Of a stretch of DNA of 64,000 nucleotides, positions 9,533 through 18,519 are shown piece after piece (the stretch's first letter is position 1; each line of letters opens with the position of its first letter). Source of the DNA: Bdellovibrionales bacterium (GTDB lineage: Bacteria; Bdellovibrionota; UBA1018; CAIMNF01); the NCBI GenBank assembly GCA_947372355.1, contig CANBTI010000004.1:1-64000 (forward strand). The letters are read 5' to 3'. Below the pieces are notes generated by a model. It was not told the DNA's origin. It saw nothing but the letters and a program-made list of their open reading frames with translations, and ran no database searches. The position numbers were made by a program, and so were the translations under genes.

Positions 9533-10702
9533 ATGAAGGTATTGAATTACAAGCATCTTAAGTTGATACTGGCTTTACTTGTTCCCCTCATTTCATTTGG
9601 ATCCGTTGCTCAAGCATCCTCCATTGAAGTGGTACAGAGTGTGCCTCTTGAAACCACACTCCAAGTTCCTAATATCCGCCTCACAAATCAAGTTTGGTTA
9701 GAGATGATTTCTTCAGCAAAGAAATCAATCGATCTTGAGCAGTTCTATATCAATAATCAATCAGGCCAATCTCTTGAACCCATATTAACAGCGCTGATAG
9801 CAGCTGCAAATCGTGGTGTTCAGGTTCGATTCATTGTGGATATTAAATTTTTTCAAAATTATCCAGATGTTCCGAATCAATTGAGTAAAATTCAAAACAT
9901 CCAAGTGAAAACGATTGATTTCTCCTCTTATGGTGGAATTCAACATGCAAAATTTTTCATTGTGGATCAATCCCTTTCTTTTCTAGGAAGTGCTAACTTT
10001 GATTGGTTGGCTCTTTCCCACATTCACGAAGTGGGTTTAAAAGTGGATGATGCTTCTGTCAGTGCAGGCTTAGAAAATATTTTTGCTCATGATTGGTCTG
10101 TGGGAAAACTACTGGGTGGGAATTCTTTTTTGCCTTTTACTGATATCGTCGATAGTGGGAAGCCAAAAAAGGGAATGGTTGCGATTGCTCAGTTAGTCGC
10201 TTCTCCCACGAATGATTTACCGAGTGGAGTCTCTCCCTCATTAAATGCGATTCTTCAGCTCTTGGCTTCAGCGCGCACTTCAATTAAAATTCAGGTTTAT
10301 CAATATTCAACTAAGGCTACAAAAGGTGCTTGGTTGATGCTCGATAATGAAATTAGAAAAGCGGCGAATCGTGGAGTTCAAGTTAAACTGATGGTGGATG
10401 CAGTCGCTTTAAAATCAGCATCATCAGAACTAAAAGCATTAACGGCTTCTAAAAACATTCAAGTGCGTGCGGTTACGATTCCCCAGTGGTCTGGTGGTCC
10501 GATTCAGTATGCTCGATTGATCCATAGTAAGTATTTTACAGTGGATGGAAGTTCCTCATGGGTAGGAACTGAAAACTGGAGTGAGAGTTATTTCTCTGGT
10601 TGTAGAAATGTGGGATTGATCATTCCTTCTCGCGATACCACGGCTCAGCTGGATCAAATCTTTGATCAGGTGTGGAACAGCGCATATGCTGCGGCGCTGT
10701 AG
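9533..10702 (+). CDS. Secreted phospholipase D-like protein (two HKD motifs)
   Basis: A 389-residue protein with a signal peptide (about residues 1-28, ending VAQA). It has two copies of the PLD catalytic motif HxK(x4)D: His138/Lys140/Asp145 followed by GSANFD, and His331/Lys333/Asp338 followed by a GTENWSES version. Both halves are needed for one active site in this superfamily. Members hydrolyse phospholipid or nucleic-acid phosphodiesters or transfer phosphatidyl groups; absence of cardiolipin-synthase membrane segments favours a secreted hydrolase. An AACGAGGGGG stretch upstream supplies the ribosome site. It probably forms an operon with the metalloprotease lipoprotein before it. Confidence 0.88.
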   Translation: MKVLNYKHLKLILALLVPLISFGSVAQASSIEVVQSVPLETTLQVPNIRLTNQVWLEMISSAKKSIDLEQFYINNQSGQSLEPILTALIAAANRGVQVRFIVDIKFFQNYPDVPNQLSKIQNIQVKTIDFSSYGGIQHAKFFIVDQSLSFLGSANFDWLALSHIHEVGLKVDDASVSAGLENIFAHDWSVGKLLGGNSFLPFTDIVDSGKPKKGMVAIAQLVASPTNDLPSGVSPSLNAILQLLASARTSIKIQVYQYSTKATKGAWLMLDNEIRKAANRGVQVKLMVDAVALKSASSELKALTASKNIQVRAVTIPQWSGGPIQYARLIHSKYFTVDGSSSWVGTENWSESYFSGCRNVGLIIPSRDTTAQLDQIFDQVWNSAYAAAL

Positions 10703-10813
10703 CTCTTGATAACTGCTTAAAAAACAAGATGCGCGCTAAGTCATCCTAATGATTAAAGAAAATGTCTCAGGTTCTGTCAGAGATCTGTCGATAGGATTTT
10801 GACTGGAGCATTT

Positions 10814-11602
10814 ATGAAATTTTATTTATTAGTTTTGATTTTAACGATGACTGGGACTGCTTTTGCTAATCCTTTGGATTATCTAAAAAACACCATCCAA
10901 AAAGATGGCTACATTCTCTATCAAACACCTCTCACTTTTTCTGGAACTGGAACTCTGGTAGGAGGAACGCCGGATGCGATCAGTATCGTTTCTGATCCTC
11001 AAACATGTTTTCCTGATGTGATGAATGGTCAGTCGAGCAATATTCGAAGAGTGGATTCGATTGATTTAGGAAGCATCTCTCAGACCACAAGCTTTGATGG
11101 AACCGTAGGAGTGGATTTATTGAAATTCATGAATACAGCGAACTCCATTTTTAAAATCGGCGCGAACGTGAGCGGCATTCAATCCGTGGATCTTACCTTT
11201 CAAGGTGCAAGAATTGAGTACATTGACACAATCTATTTAGAAGAATTTTATAAAAATAAAATGAGTGATCCATGTAAAAAGCTACTCAATTCAGTTGGTT
11301 TTGTGATTCAAGCCTTAAGAGTGGACCAAATGAGATTTTCATTTAAAAATAAATCAGGAGCTTATATCAACATTGCAGCCGATGGAATTTCACAATATTT
11401 CAATATTGATATGAATGTGAATTATCACATTGAGCAAAACTACACACTCGTGATCGACACTCCAAAATACATTGGCTATCAATTAGGGCGATTGCAGGAA
11501 GAAGATAAGGGTCTTGCTTTGTATCGAGCACAAAAAACTTTTATGAATCGTTATGTATTCAAATCCATTGCGATCTTTAAAGAAATGCTTCAACTAGACT
11601 AG
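10814..11602 (+). CDS. Secreted protein of unknown function
   Basis: From the ATG at 10814 (GGAG 5 bases or so upstream) the product is 262 residues with a clear signal peptide ending AFA. The mature part has only two Cys (in QTCFPDV and DPCKKLL), which could form one disulfide, and alternates short hydrophobic strands with polar residues, so it is probably beta-rich. An in-frame TTG at 10799 would add five residues but is less likely. I recognise no family. It lies 111 bases after the PLD-like gene. Confidence 0.75.
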   Translation: MKFYLLVLILTMTGTAFANPLDYLKNTIQKDGYILYQTPLTFSGTGTLVGGTPDAISIVSDPQTCFPDVMNGQSSNIRRVDSIDLGSISQTTSFDGTVGVDLLKFMNTANSIFKIGANVSGIQSVDLTFQGARIEYIDTIYLEEFYKNKMSDPCKKLLNSVGFVIQALRVDQMRFSFKNKSGAYINIAADGISQYFNIDMNVNYHIEQNYTLVIDTPKYIGYQLGRLQEEDKGLALYRAQKTFMNRYVFKSIAIFKEMLQLD

Positions 11603-11681
11603 CTCATTGTGCAATGGAATGGATAATCTCTTCAGATTTTCCCATATTGTCAGATCCAAATCTTAAGGTTATTGTGGGTAA

Positions 11682-12062
11682 ATGAAAACAAAAGTACTAT
11701 TCGTGATTCAGTTACTCATGGGTCTCATTTTTTTCGTATTTGGATTAAATGGGTTCCTGAACTTTATTCCACAGCCACCTCTTACTGGAACAGCTTTAAC
11801 ATTCTTTACCGGTATGATGGCAGCTCCCTATTTTATTCCTGTATTGAAGGGAACTGAAGTTTTGGTTGGTTTGGCTTTACTCACCAATCGATTTGTTGCT
11901 TTAGCATTAGTGGTGATTGCACCGATTATTCTTCAAATATTTTTATATCACACAATTGTGGATCCAAGCGGAGCGCCGATGGCTATTGCTCTTGTGGTGT
12001 TTTTAATCACACTCATGATCAGTAAATCAGCTAATTATAAAACAGTGCTAGCTGCAAAGTAA
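11682..12062 (+). CDS. DoxX-family small membrane protein
   Basis: A 126-residue protein made of four hydrophobic segments (about 6-26, 48-66, 70-90, 97-115) with the DoxX-type pattern of a first helix ending in GLNGFLNF and a conserved KGTEVLVG segment. DoxX-like proteins are inner-membrane proteins of poorly defined, often redox-linked, function. The pirin gene starts 13 bases downstream, so the two are probably one operon; pairing of DoxX and pirin genes suggests an oxidative-stress role, as inference. Confidence 0.82.
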   Translation: MKTKVLFVIQLLMGLIFFVFGLNGFLNFIPQPPLTGTALTFFTGMMAAPYFIPVLKGTEVLVGLALLTNRFVALALVVIAPIILQIFLYHTIVDPSGAPMAIALVVFLITLMISKSANYKTVLAAK

Positions 12063-12075
12063 AAGAGGGAATCTT

Positions 12076-12777
12076 ATGATTCAAATTAGAAAATCAAATG
12101 AACGGGGCAGTTTTGATCATGGTTGGTTAAGAACGAGTCATACGTTTAGTTTTTCTGATTATCATGATCCAAAGTTTATGGGTTTTCGAGCGCTCAGGGT
12201 GATCAATGATGATTACATTGGAGCAGATGAGGGTTTTCCCACTCATGGTCACCGTGACATGGAAATCATCACCTATGTGATTGAAGGAGCCCTGGCTCAT
12301 AAAGATACGCTTGGAAATCAAGCCGTAATCTATCCAGGGGAAGTGCAGTACATGGCTGCAGGAACTGGAATTCAGCATTCTGAATTTAATCATCTGAAGG
12401 AGCAAGAAACTCATCTTCATCAGATTTGGATCATTCCAGATCGTGCAGGTCATGCCCCAAGGTACGGACAAAAATCTTTTGTCCCTCAATTAAAAGAAAA
12501 AAACTTTGTTCTCACTATTTCTCCTGATGGAAGAGATGAATCTATCGCTATTCATCAAGATGCATTCATGTATGTGGGGAAACCTAAAAAAAATGAAGTC
12601 GTCGAATATGAACTCTCTTCAAAAAGATTTGCCTGGATTCAAATCATCAAAGGAACTCTTAATCTAAATGGAAATATTGATTTGAAAGCCGGAGATGGTG
12701 CTGCAATTTCTAATGAAACCGTTTTGAAGTTATTGGCAATGGATCAAGCTGAGTTTTTACTTTTTGATTTGGCTTAA
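12076..12777 (+). CDS. Pirin-family protein (YhhW-like bicupin)
   Basis: The 233-residue product has the pirin N-terminal cupin with all four metal ligands in the positions known for E. coli YhhW: His57 and His59 in FPTHGHRDME, His101 and Glu103 in GIQHSEFN. A smaller C-terminal cupin follows. Family members bind iron and some have quercetin 2,3-dioxygenase activity in vitro; the natural substrate is unknown. AGAGGGAATCTT precedes the ATG. It follows the DoxX gene by 13 bases and converges on trmN6. Confidence 0.92.
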   Translation: MIQIRKSNERGSFDHGWLRTSHTFSFSDYHDPKFMGFRALRVINDDYIGADEGFPTHGHRDMEIITYVIEGALAHKDTLGNQAVIYPGEVQYMAAGTGIQHSEFNHLKEQETHLHQIWIIPDRAGHAPRYGQKSFVPQLKEKNFVLTISPDGRDESIAIHQDAFMYVGKPKKNEVVEYELSSKRFAWIQIIKGTLNLNGNIDLKAGDGAAISNETVLKLLAMDQAEFLLFDLA

Positions 12778-12786
12778 TCGATAAAT

Positions 12787-13509
12787 TTAAAATGCTAAGT
12801 AAAAATCCTTGGTCAATTCCCGATACTGATGGGTGTAATTCAAATGACCATTTTCTTCGATGATGAGAATTTCTTCTAAATAATGAAAAGCTATTTTTTC
12901 AAATTGCATGAGATGTCTTTTCTCAAAGCTTTCACCGGCTTTGGTTTGAACCCTGAGTAATTTAGATAAAACAAGCCCTGCATTTTCAGCGATGGATCTA
13001 AATAGTTTTGCCTCTGGAGTGGGCAAAACCACACAAAGTTTTCCCTCATGGCTCAAAAGTTGAAGCGAGGCTTTCACTAATACTTTAAATGGAAGCTGCT
13101 CCGTGTTTCTAGCAATCGATTTTGAAGTTCCAGTGGCATGGGCTTTAGAGTTGAAGTAGGGGGGATTTGAGATGATGAGCTCAAACTTTAGCGGTTGAAG
13201 GGGTGAGACTAAAAAATCTTGGATGGAAGAGTGCTGAATTTGAATTCGTTCACGCCATTTTGATGCATTAGCATTTTCACTAGCCTGATGAAAAGCATCT
13301 TCATCGATATCAATCCCCATCACCGAAGCATTGCTTTTTTGAGCCATCATCAATGCCAAAATGCCCGAGCCAGTACCGATATCTAAGATGTGCTGAGTGC
13401 CTTCTGGGTTTACCCAGGAACCGAGCAAAACCGAATCAGTACCCACCTTGAAGGCGCACCGATCTTGTTGGATGGTGAATTGTTTAAATTGAAAATCCTG
13501 AGAGCTCAT
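12787..13509 (-). CDS. trmN6: tRNA1(Val) adenine-37 N6-methyltransferase (TrmN6/YfiC-like)
   Basis: A 240-residue class I SAM-dependent methyltransferase. The SAM loop is ILDIGTGSGIL (about residues 41-51), the acidic strand end is GIDIDE, and the catalytic NPPY motif of N6-adenine methylation is at 115-118. The N-terminal KVGTDSVLLG segment is typical of the TrmN6/YfiC group, which modifies A37 of tRNA1(Val). It overlaps the upstream secreted ParB-like gene by one base (TAATG), so it is translationally coupled to an apparently unrelated gene. Assignment to TrmN6 rather than another small-molecule or rRNA enzyme is likely but not certain. Confidence 0.8.
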   Translation of the reverse strand: MSSQDFQFKQFTIQQDRCAFKVGTDSVLLGSWVNPEGTQHILDIGTGSGILALMMAQKSNASVMGIDIDEDAFHQASENANASKWRERIQIQHSSIQDFLVSPLQPLKFELIISNPPYFNSKAHATGTSKSIARNTEQLPFKVLVKASLQLLSHEGKLCVVLPTPEAKLFRSIAENAGLVLSKLLRVQTKAGESFEKRHLMQFEKIAFHYLEEILIIEENGHLNYTHQYRELTKDFYLAF

Positions 13510-14258
13510 TATTTGAAATTACGAAGGAGTGCGTGGATATCACAGGAGCTTCCTTCCGCTTCTACTGTTTTCACAAATTGTTTAACATCTTCTTTATTAA
13601 GTATTTCGGAAGCTTCTTTTACGTATTTTTTAATGTCTTTTTTCTTCATTTCACCAGGAGGAATGATTAGCCCTTTTTTCTTTAAAACTTCAGAAAGATA
13701 AAATTCATAATATGGAATTTCAACTTCTTTGAGTAAACCTTCTTCACTCATGATCCAAACCAAGGAGCGGTAAGGATTATCTCCGCATTCTCTTAAACTT
13801 TTTGGAAATGCTTTGGAAAGTGGATCCGCAATTGAACCATCTGCTTTTTTTAAAAAACAATATTTCTCTGCATTCATTTTTTCCCAGAAAGTTTTTAAGT
13901 CCAAGTTCGACCAATTTTCTTTCACCACCACATCTACTTTTTTATGACCGGTTTCAAGTAATGCTAAAGAAGTGTGGTGATGATCAATGAGGTAGAGTTT
14001 TCCTTCGGGACCGATTACAACGGGAACAATTTTCTTTTCAATTACTTTTTCGATTTTATGTTCGGAAAGAGATTCAAATTCTTTCACCTTCTTTTTTACC
14101 TGATACTGTCCTACTTCCGGTTGGGTGGGGTGAAGATCTTCGATTTTATAAGTGCATTTAGCTCCTGTGATCATTTCTATTGAGCATGGAGGTAATTTGC
14201 TTTCAGCGAAAGCATTGATACTGAGACTCAGGAATAGAAGGGGGAGAAATCTGCGCAT
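13509..14258 (-). CDS. Secreted ParB-like (ParBc_2) protein
   Basis: A 249-residue protein with a signal peptide (about residues 1-18, ending AFA). The mature region starts with a YKIEDLHPTQPEVG segment, followed by a Lys/Glu-rich helix and a LIDHHHTSLALL motif, which matches the putative ParB-like nuclease family PF08857, where a DxHH-type motif is central. The family is widespread in exported proteins, but nuclease activity is not well proven. It has four Cys. The stop overlaps the trmN6 start by one base. Confidence 0.7.
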   Translation of the reverse strand: MRRFLPLLFLSLSINAFAESKLPPCSIEMITGAKCTYKIEDLHPTQPEVGQYQVKKKVKEFESLSEHKIEKVIEKKIVPVVIGPEGKLYLIDHHHTSLALLETGHKKVDVVVKENWSNLDLKTFWEKMNAEKYCFLKKADGSIADPLSKAFPKSLRECGDNPYRSLVWIMSEEGLLKEVEIPYYEFYLSEVLKKKGLIIPPGEMKKKDIKKYVKEASEILNKEDVKQFVKTVEAEGSSCDIHALLRNFK

Positions 14259-14271
14259 TTCAATGAATCAC

Positions 14272-14706
14272 TTATTTTGAAAAGTATTTGAATAAAGAAA
14301 CCATCGTGTTTCTTGTATTACCATAAGAGGTGGTTGCGAGTTGAATGCTAGAACTGGATTTGTCGTAAGAAATGGCACCTAATTGAGTGCAGGTAGAATT
14401 GTTCAAGGTCCAGTCTGCTTCGATGAGTTCAGAGCCTTGGTTAAAAATGGATCCAGAGCTGATCGCTTTTCCAATTTTCACATTTCCTGCAACAGTAGAT
14501 GATTTGCCGCTAGCGGTGTTGCATTGATTATCTTTAAACCAGGTTCTGGTGATCGTAACATCCAAACTATTTTCAGCGGCAGTTGGAGCTTTTTGAAACT
14601 GCACCGTATCTATTGTATAACCTTGCTCGAGATCGGCTTGGGTCATCACACAAGTGGTAGACCAATTTGAGCCAGCCAACACTGCAAGTAGGGTAATTAG
14701 ATTCAT
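14272..14706 (-). CDS. Small secreted protein of unknown function
   Basis: The ATG at 14706 is preceded by a perfect AAGGAG box, fixing the start; the product is 144 residues with a short hydrophobic leader (NLITLLAVLAG). The mature part is Ser/Thr/Asn-rich with three Cys and probably beta-structured. An upstream in-frame start at 14763 is rejected because of the ribosome site. TTGAAT-N17-TAAACT about 45 bases upstream of the start is a plausible promoter. No family recognised. Confidence 0.7.
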   Translation of the reverse strand: MNLITLLAVLAGSNWSTTCVMTQADLEQGYTIDTVQFQKAPTAAENSLDVTITRTWFKDNQCNTASGKSSTVAGNVKIGKAISSGSIFNQGSELIEADWTLNNSTCTQLGAISYDKSSSSIQLATTSYGNTRNTMVSLFKYFSK

Positions 14707-14778
14707 AAAAAAGCTCCTTAGATTGAGGCGTAGTTTAGCTGAATTGAGGTATATATTCAACAAAAGAGATTTAAATAG

Positions 14779-14817
14779 AAAAAACCCAGTAAAATCATTG
14801 ATCTTACTGGGTTTTTT
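14779..14817 (-). terminator. Rho-independent terminator after typA
   Basis: An 11-base inverted repeat around CCCAGTAA/TTACTGGG with A and T tracts on both flanks. It lies 30 bases past the typA stop on the minus strand and ends in a T run when read leftwards; the sequence is nearly symmetrical and could work both ways. Confidence 0.85.
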
Positions 14818-14847
14818 CTAATTTTTTCGAGAGTTAAAGATCGGTAA

Positions 14848-16737
14848 TTATTTAATACGATCTTCACGTTTCACTGAACGTAAGTTCAATGGGAGAACTT
14901 TTTTACGCATACGAACGTTCTCAGGAGTCACTTCAATCCATTCATCCTCATCAATCCACTCAAGGCAACGCTCAAGAGACATATCTCTGATACCCGCAAG
15001 AGTAACGAGAACTTCGGTATGGGCTGAACGAATGTTGGTGAGTTTCTTTTCCTTACAAGGATTCACGTTCATGTCGTTTTCTTTAGCATTTTCACCGATG
15101 ATCATTCCTTCGTAAACTTTTACGCCTGGTTTGATGAAAAGCATTCCGCGTTCTTCCAATGTAAGGAGTGCATACTCAATGGATGAACCCGTACGATCGG
15201 AAATCAAAGCTCCACATAAACGGTGAGTGATCTCGCCTTTGTGTGGAAAGTAATCGATCAAATAAGAACTGAATAAACCTTCTCCGCGAGTAGCGGTGAG
15301 GTAACGAGAACGAATTCCGAGTAATCCACGTGCAGGAATATCAAATTCCAAACGAACACGTTGTTTACCAATATTTTCTTGATGTGGCATGGTTTCGTAT
15401 TTTACCAATGTACCTTTACGTTCTTGGAAAATACGAGTCACATCAGAAGAAAACTCTTCTGGAAGATCGAGAACCGCTTTCTCAAATGGTTCTAAGCGTG
15501 ATCCGTCTTCAGCATAACGATAGAGAACGAGTGGTTTACCCACCATGAATTCAAAACCTTCGCGGCGCATTTGCTCAATCAAGATCGCGAATTGTAATTC
15601 TCCACGTCCCAAAATACGGAATTGATCTGAAGTTTCTACGTCTTCAAAACGAAGAGCCACGTTGTGGCGCACTTCTTTTAATAAACGTTCACGTAATTTA
15701 CGAGATTGAATCGCTTCACCTTCTTGCCCTGAAAGGGGAGAAGTGCTCACTGAAAACAACATTGCTAGAGTTGGTTTTTCAACAATGATGCGTGGAAGTG
15801 GTTCAACATCATTGCTAGAGCTGATGGTATCACCAATTTCAACGGTTTCGTTTCCGGCGATCACTCCGATATCTCCTGCGAATAATTCAGGAACTTCGGT
15901 TTGTTTCAATCCTACATAGGTGAAAACTTGAGTCACGGTAAAACTTTCAGTCGTGGGAGCTCCAGTTACTGGATGCACACCTTGACGGAATAGTTTTTGA
16001 TTTTTCTTCACCGATCCGCTGGTTACTTTACCAATGGTCAAGCGGCCTACGTATTCAGAGTAAGAAAGATTGGAAACGAGCATTTGAAATTCTTTTTTCT
16101 CGCTCACTTTTGGTGGAGGAATGACATCTACCATGAGTTTGAATAGAGGCTCAAGAGTTCCTGTTTTTTCTTTTGCTAATAAAGGTTTAATATCGTCGAA
16201 GTTAGTCGTGCACCAGCCGTGTCTTGCTGCTGCGTATACGATTGGAAAATCGCATTGATCTTCATTTGCGCCTAGTTCTAGGAACAAATCGAAAGCAGCG
16301 TTCACCACTTCATGAATACGAGTTCCATCAGAACACTCAGGGCGATCCACTTTGTTGATCACCAAAATGATTTTATGCCCCTTAGCCAGTGCTTTTTGAA
16401 GCACGAAACGGGTTTGTGGGAGGGGGCCTTCGGCCGCGTCTACTAGTAGTAACGCTCCGTCCACCATTCCCATGATGCGTTCCACTTCTCCACCGAAATC
16501 CGCATGGCCCGGAGTGTCAACAATGTTGACTTTGGTGTCACCAACCATGATGGAGGTGTTTTTTGATAAAATAGTAATCCCGCGTTCGCGCTCTAAATCT
16601 CCCGAATCCATCACGCGATCTGTGCTCGCTTGATGGGCTTGAAATGTGCCGGATTGGCGTAAAAGATGGTCTACTAACGTGGTTTTACCATGATCGACGT
16701 GGGCGATGATACATGCATTACGAATGTTTAAGCTCAT
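14848..16737 (-). CDS. typA: Translational GTPase TypA/BipA
   Basis: From the ATG at 16737 the product is 629 residues, close to the usual 600-615. It has the translational-GTPase P-loop AHVDHGKT (12-19), the DTPGH and NKVD motifs, EF-G-like domains II and III, a domain V-like region and the TypA-specific C-terminal region. TypA binds the ribosome and assists subunit assembly, especially at low temperature or under stress. The AGGAAATTCA ribosome site supports the start at 16737 over an in-frame ATG at 16785. The gene is divergent from rpmB. Confidence 0.95.
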   Translation of the reverse strand: MSLNIRNACIIAHVDHGKTTLVDHLLRQSGTFQAHQASTDRVMDSGDLERERGITILSKNTSIMVGDTKVNIVDTPGHADFGGEVERIMGMVDGALLLVDAAEGPLPQTRFVLQKALAKGHKIILVINKVDRPECSDGTRIHEVVNAAFDLFLELGANEDQCDFPIVYAAARHGWCTTNFDDIKPLLAKEKTGTLEPLFKLMVDVIPPPKVSEKKEFQMLVSNLSYSEYVGRLTIGKVTSGSVKKNQKLFRQGVHPVTGAPTTESFTVTQVFTYVGLKQTEVPELFAGDIGVIAGNETVEIGDTISSSNDVEPLPRIIVEKPTLAMLFSVSTSPLSGQEGEAIQSRKLRERLLKEVRHNVALRFEDVETSDQFRILGRGELQFAILIEQMRREGFEFMVGKPLVLYRYAEDGSRLEPFEKAVLDLPEEFSSDVTRIFQERKGTLVKYETMPHQENIGKQRVRLEFDIPARGLLGIRSRYLTATRGEGLFSSYLIDYFPHKGEITHRLCGALISDRTGSSIEYALLTLEERGMLFIKPGVKVYEGMIIGENAKENDMNVNPCKEKKLTNIRSAHTEVLVTLAGIRDMSLERCLEWIDEDEWIEVTPENVRMRKKVLPLNLRSVKREDRIK

Positions 16738-16883
16738 TGAATTTCCTGTGGTTCCTGAATTTTTTGGGTTGCGTTTTGAAGACAATATAGGTAAATCTTC
16801 AATCTCTGTACAAAATTATACAGTTATTAAAATTTTTTTTATTCGCACAGTAGTGTGCACTAGTAACAGAAGGACGAAAAATC

Positions 16884-17204
16884 ATGGCACGTGTATGTGA
16901 TATAACAGGAACGAAGACTTTTAGCGGAAACAAGGTTTCTCACTCAAACATCAAAACCCGCACAAAATGGTTACCAAATTTGCATGACAAGCGTTTCATG
17001 ATCCCTGAGCTTTCTAAAACAGTTACCTTTAAGCTTTCTACTCGTGCCATTCGTACGATTGATAAGTTAGGTGGAATCTCTCAAGCAATCATGAAAGCTA
17101 AAGAAGAGAAATTAAGCCCAATGGCTCAAAAATTACGTCGTGAAATTAAAAAAGCACGCACTGCAATTTCTGCAGGAAAGAAAAAAGTAGCAACGATGCT
17201 CTAG
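16884..17204 (+). CDS. rpmB: 50S ribosomal protein L28 (bL28), C-terminally extended
   Basis: The N-terminal part matches bL28: RVCDITGTKTFSGN, an SHSNIKT stretch, WLPNLHDKRF and a STRAIRTIDKLGG segment. At 106 residues it is about 28 longer than the usual 78, with a basic Lys/Arg-rich C-terminal tail likely to contact rRNA. GAAGGACG precedes the ATG. It is a single-gene unit with its own terminator (17276-17306), divergent from typA. Confidence 0.95.
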   Translation: MARVCDITGTKTFSGNKVSHSNIKTRTKWLPNLHDKRFMIPELSKTVTFKLSTRAIRTIDKLGGISQAIMKAKEEKLSPMAQKLRREIKKARTAISAGKKKVATML

Positions 17205-17275
17205 TTCTTTCGAACAATTTAACCCGTCTATAATTTAACCCGAGGCTTTATTCCGCAAGGAGTGAGGTTTCTAAG

Positions 17276-17306
17276 CCAGGTAGGGCAACTTACCTGGTTT
17301 TTTTTT
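17276..17306 (+). terminator. Rho-independent terminator after rpmB
   Basis: The stem CCAGGTA/TACCTGG with an 8-base loop is followed by nine T residues. It lies about 70 bases past the rpmB stop. Confidence 0.9.
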
Positions 17307-17318
17307 GTGTTTTTGAAA

Positions 17319-17672
17319 TTAACGAAATCGGATTGTGGTTAAAACGTCCGTAGCTACATCGTAATGTTTCATCACCACTTTGATCGTCGTGAATTTTGCA
17401 TGCAGATCGGTTCTATGTTTATGATTAGTTCCGTTTTTCCCGGTCTTTGCACCAGTAAATTGATAAACACCAATGTCTTCTCTGCCGAGTAGAGCTTTCG
17501 CTGCAACTGAACATTCTTCTAAGGTGGAAGCTTCAATTGAACTGCGGCTCACATCACGACCGCGTCCCCAGGGTTCTCCGCGAACATCTTGCACTTCTTT
17601 CAATTGGCAGTTGTTTGCAGCGAATGTAGATGGAGCGATGAGGACTAAACTTAAAAATAAAATAGTTTTCAT
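17319..17672 (-). CDS. Small secreted protein of unknown function
   Basis: From the ATG at 17672 the product is 117 residues with a signal peptide ending TFA. The mature part starts AANNCQLKEVQDVRGE, has two Cys (NNCQLK and LEECSV) and is basic and His-rich near the end (NHKHRT, KHYDV). The ATG at 17732 in the same frame would lie upstream of the predicted -10 box, so it is not used. A good promoter is at 17701-17729. No family recognised. Confidence 0.7.
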   Translation of the reverse strand: MKTILFLSLVLIAPSTFAANNCQLKEVQDVRGEPWGRGRDVSRSSIEASTLEECSVAAKALLGREDIGVYQFTGAKTGKNGTNHKHRTDLHAKFTTIKVVMKHYDVATDVLTTIRFR

Positions 17673-17700
17673 AAAGAGCACCTTTTCTTGTTCAGGTGGC

Positions 17701-17729
17701 ATGATAGCAAACAGGACTCTTTTAGTCAA
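17701..17729 (-). promoter_or_regulatory. Sigma-70-type promoter of the small secreted protein gene
   Basis: On the minus strand TTGACT (17724-17729) and TATCAT (17701-17706) are separated by 17 bases. The A/T-rich TTATTAATTAAA lies 9 bases upstream of the -35 box, the same arrangement as at the serine protease promoter (1535-1563). This stretch overlaps the 3' end of the HAD gene. Confidence 0.65.
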
Positions 17730-17735
17730 CAAAGA

Positions 17736-18491
17736 CTATTTAATTAATAAAAAATCACGGAGATGCTGATAACTTCCACGCCAAGCACCGGGTGAACGAA
17801 TTCCGTTGATGAGAGTTCCGGGTTCCGTAATGCAGGTGAGAGAGCGAGTGGTAGGGCGAATGAGAAACACAGGAATACCAACATTGGTTGCGGGCAAATC
17901 CATTTTTCTTTCGTTTCCAATGAGTAAACAATCCTTAGCATCAAAGTTTTCTTGATCGAGAAGTTCTTGGTAATATTCTGGTAATGGTTTGCAGGCATGC
18001 ATTCGATCAATCGTAGTGATGCTTTTAAAATTCTCCGGATTAATCCCACCCCAACGCATTCTCATTTGTACAATTTCTGACGACCACATTGGATTCGTTG
18101 CCAAAGTAAGAGTGTAGTGATCCTTAGCCCATTCCACAAAAGAAGCGGCACCTAAAATTTTACCAAAATGAGATTCCAATTTTGGGAACACACTTTTGAT
18201 GGATTTTAATAAATGTTTTTCAGCTTCTTCTCTTGAGATTTTAAAATTGGTTTGAAAAATTTCAACCACACGCTCTTGATTGGTTTTTTCTTTAGAGGGG
18301 GTTTTCACCACATCTTGCATTTTTTTTAGGGTGCTGAAGGCAACCTTCCATCCTTGAAATTGTTTCAACATGGGTAAAATACGAGCGATGAATTCAAAAT
18401 TCAGTAGAAAATTACCAGAATGAATCAAAGTTCCATCTAAATCTAAAAGGAGGTGTTTAAACCGAGGTGTGGAGTTCGAAAGTTCTGGCAT
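17736..18491 (-). CDS. HAD-family hydrolase
   Basis: A 251-residue protein with the HAD catalytic motif LLLDLDGTLI (Asp17 nucleophile, Asp19), a Thr/Asn motif II in LATNP, and a motif III/IV region with Lys in HACKPLPEYY and GNERKMDLPAT. A helical cap region separates motifs I and II, as in phosphoglycolate-phosphatase-like enzymes. It probably dephosphorylates a small metabolite; substrate unknown. I chose the ATG at 18491; a TTG at 18530 in the same frame would overlap the divergent deacetylase gene. Confidence 0.85.
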   Translation of the reverse strand: MPELSNSTPRFKHLLLDLDGTLIHSGNFLLNFEFIARILPMLKQFQGWKVAFSTLKKMQDVVKTPSKEKTNQERVVEIFQTNFKISREEAEKHLLKSIKSVFPKLESHFGKILGAASFVEWAKDHYTLTLATNPMWSSEIVQMRMRWGGINPENFKSITTIDRMHACKPLPEYYQELLDQENFDAKDCLLIGNERKMDLPATNVGIPVFLIRPTTRSLTCITEPGTLINGIRSPGAWRGSYQHLRDFLLIK

Positions 18492-18519
18492 CGGGGATAG
18501 TTTATGTTTTAATAGAAGG

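Noticed and set aside
16738-16785. Longer TypA start at 16785
   Set aside because: A good AGGA ribosome site precedes the ATG at 16737, and the extra 16 residues do not match the family.
16738-16883. Possible riboswitch or tRNA between typA and rpmB
   Set aside because: Only a short CTGTA/TATACAG repeat and a five-base hairpin are visible; no tRNA cloverleaf or riboswitch core.
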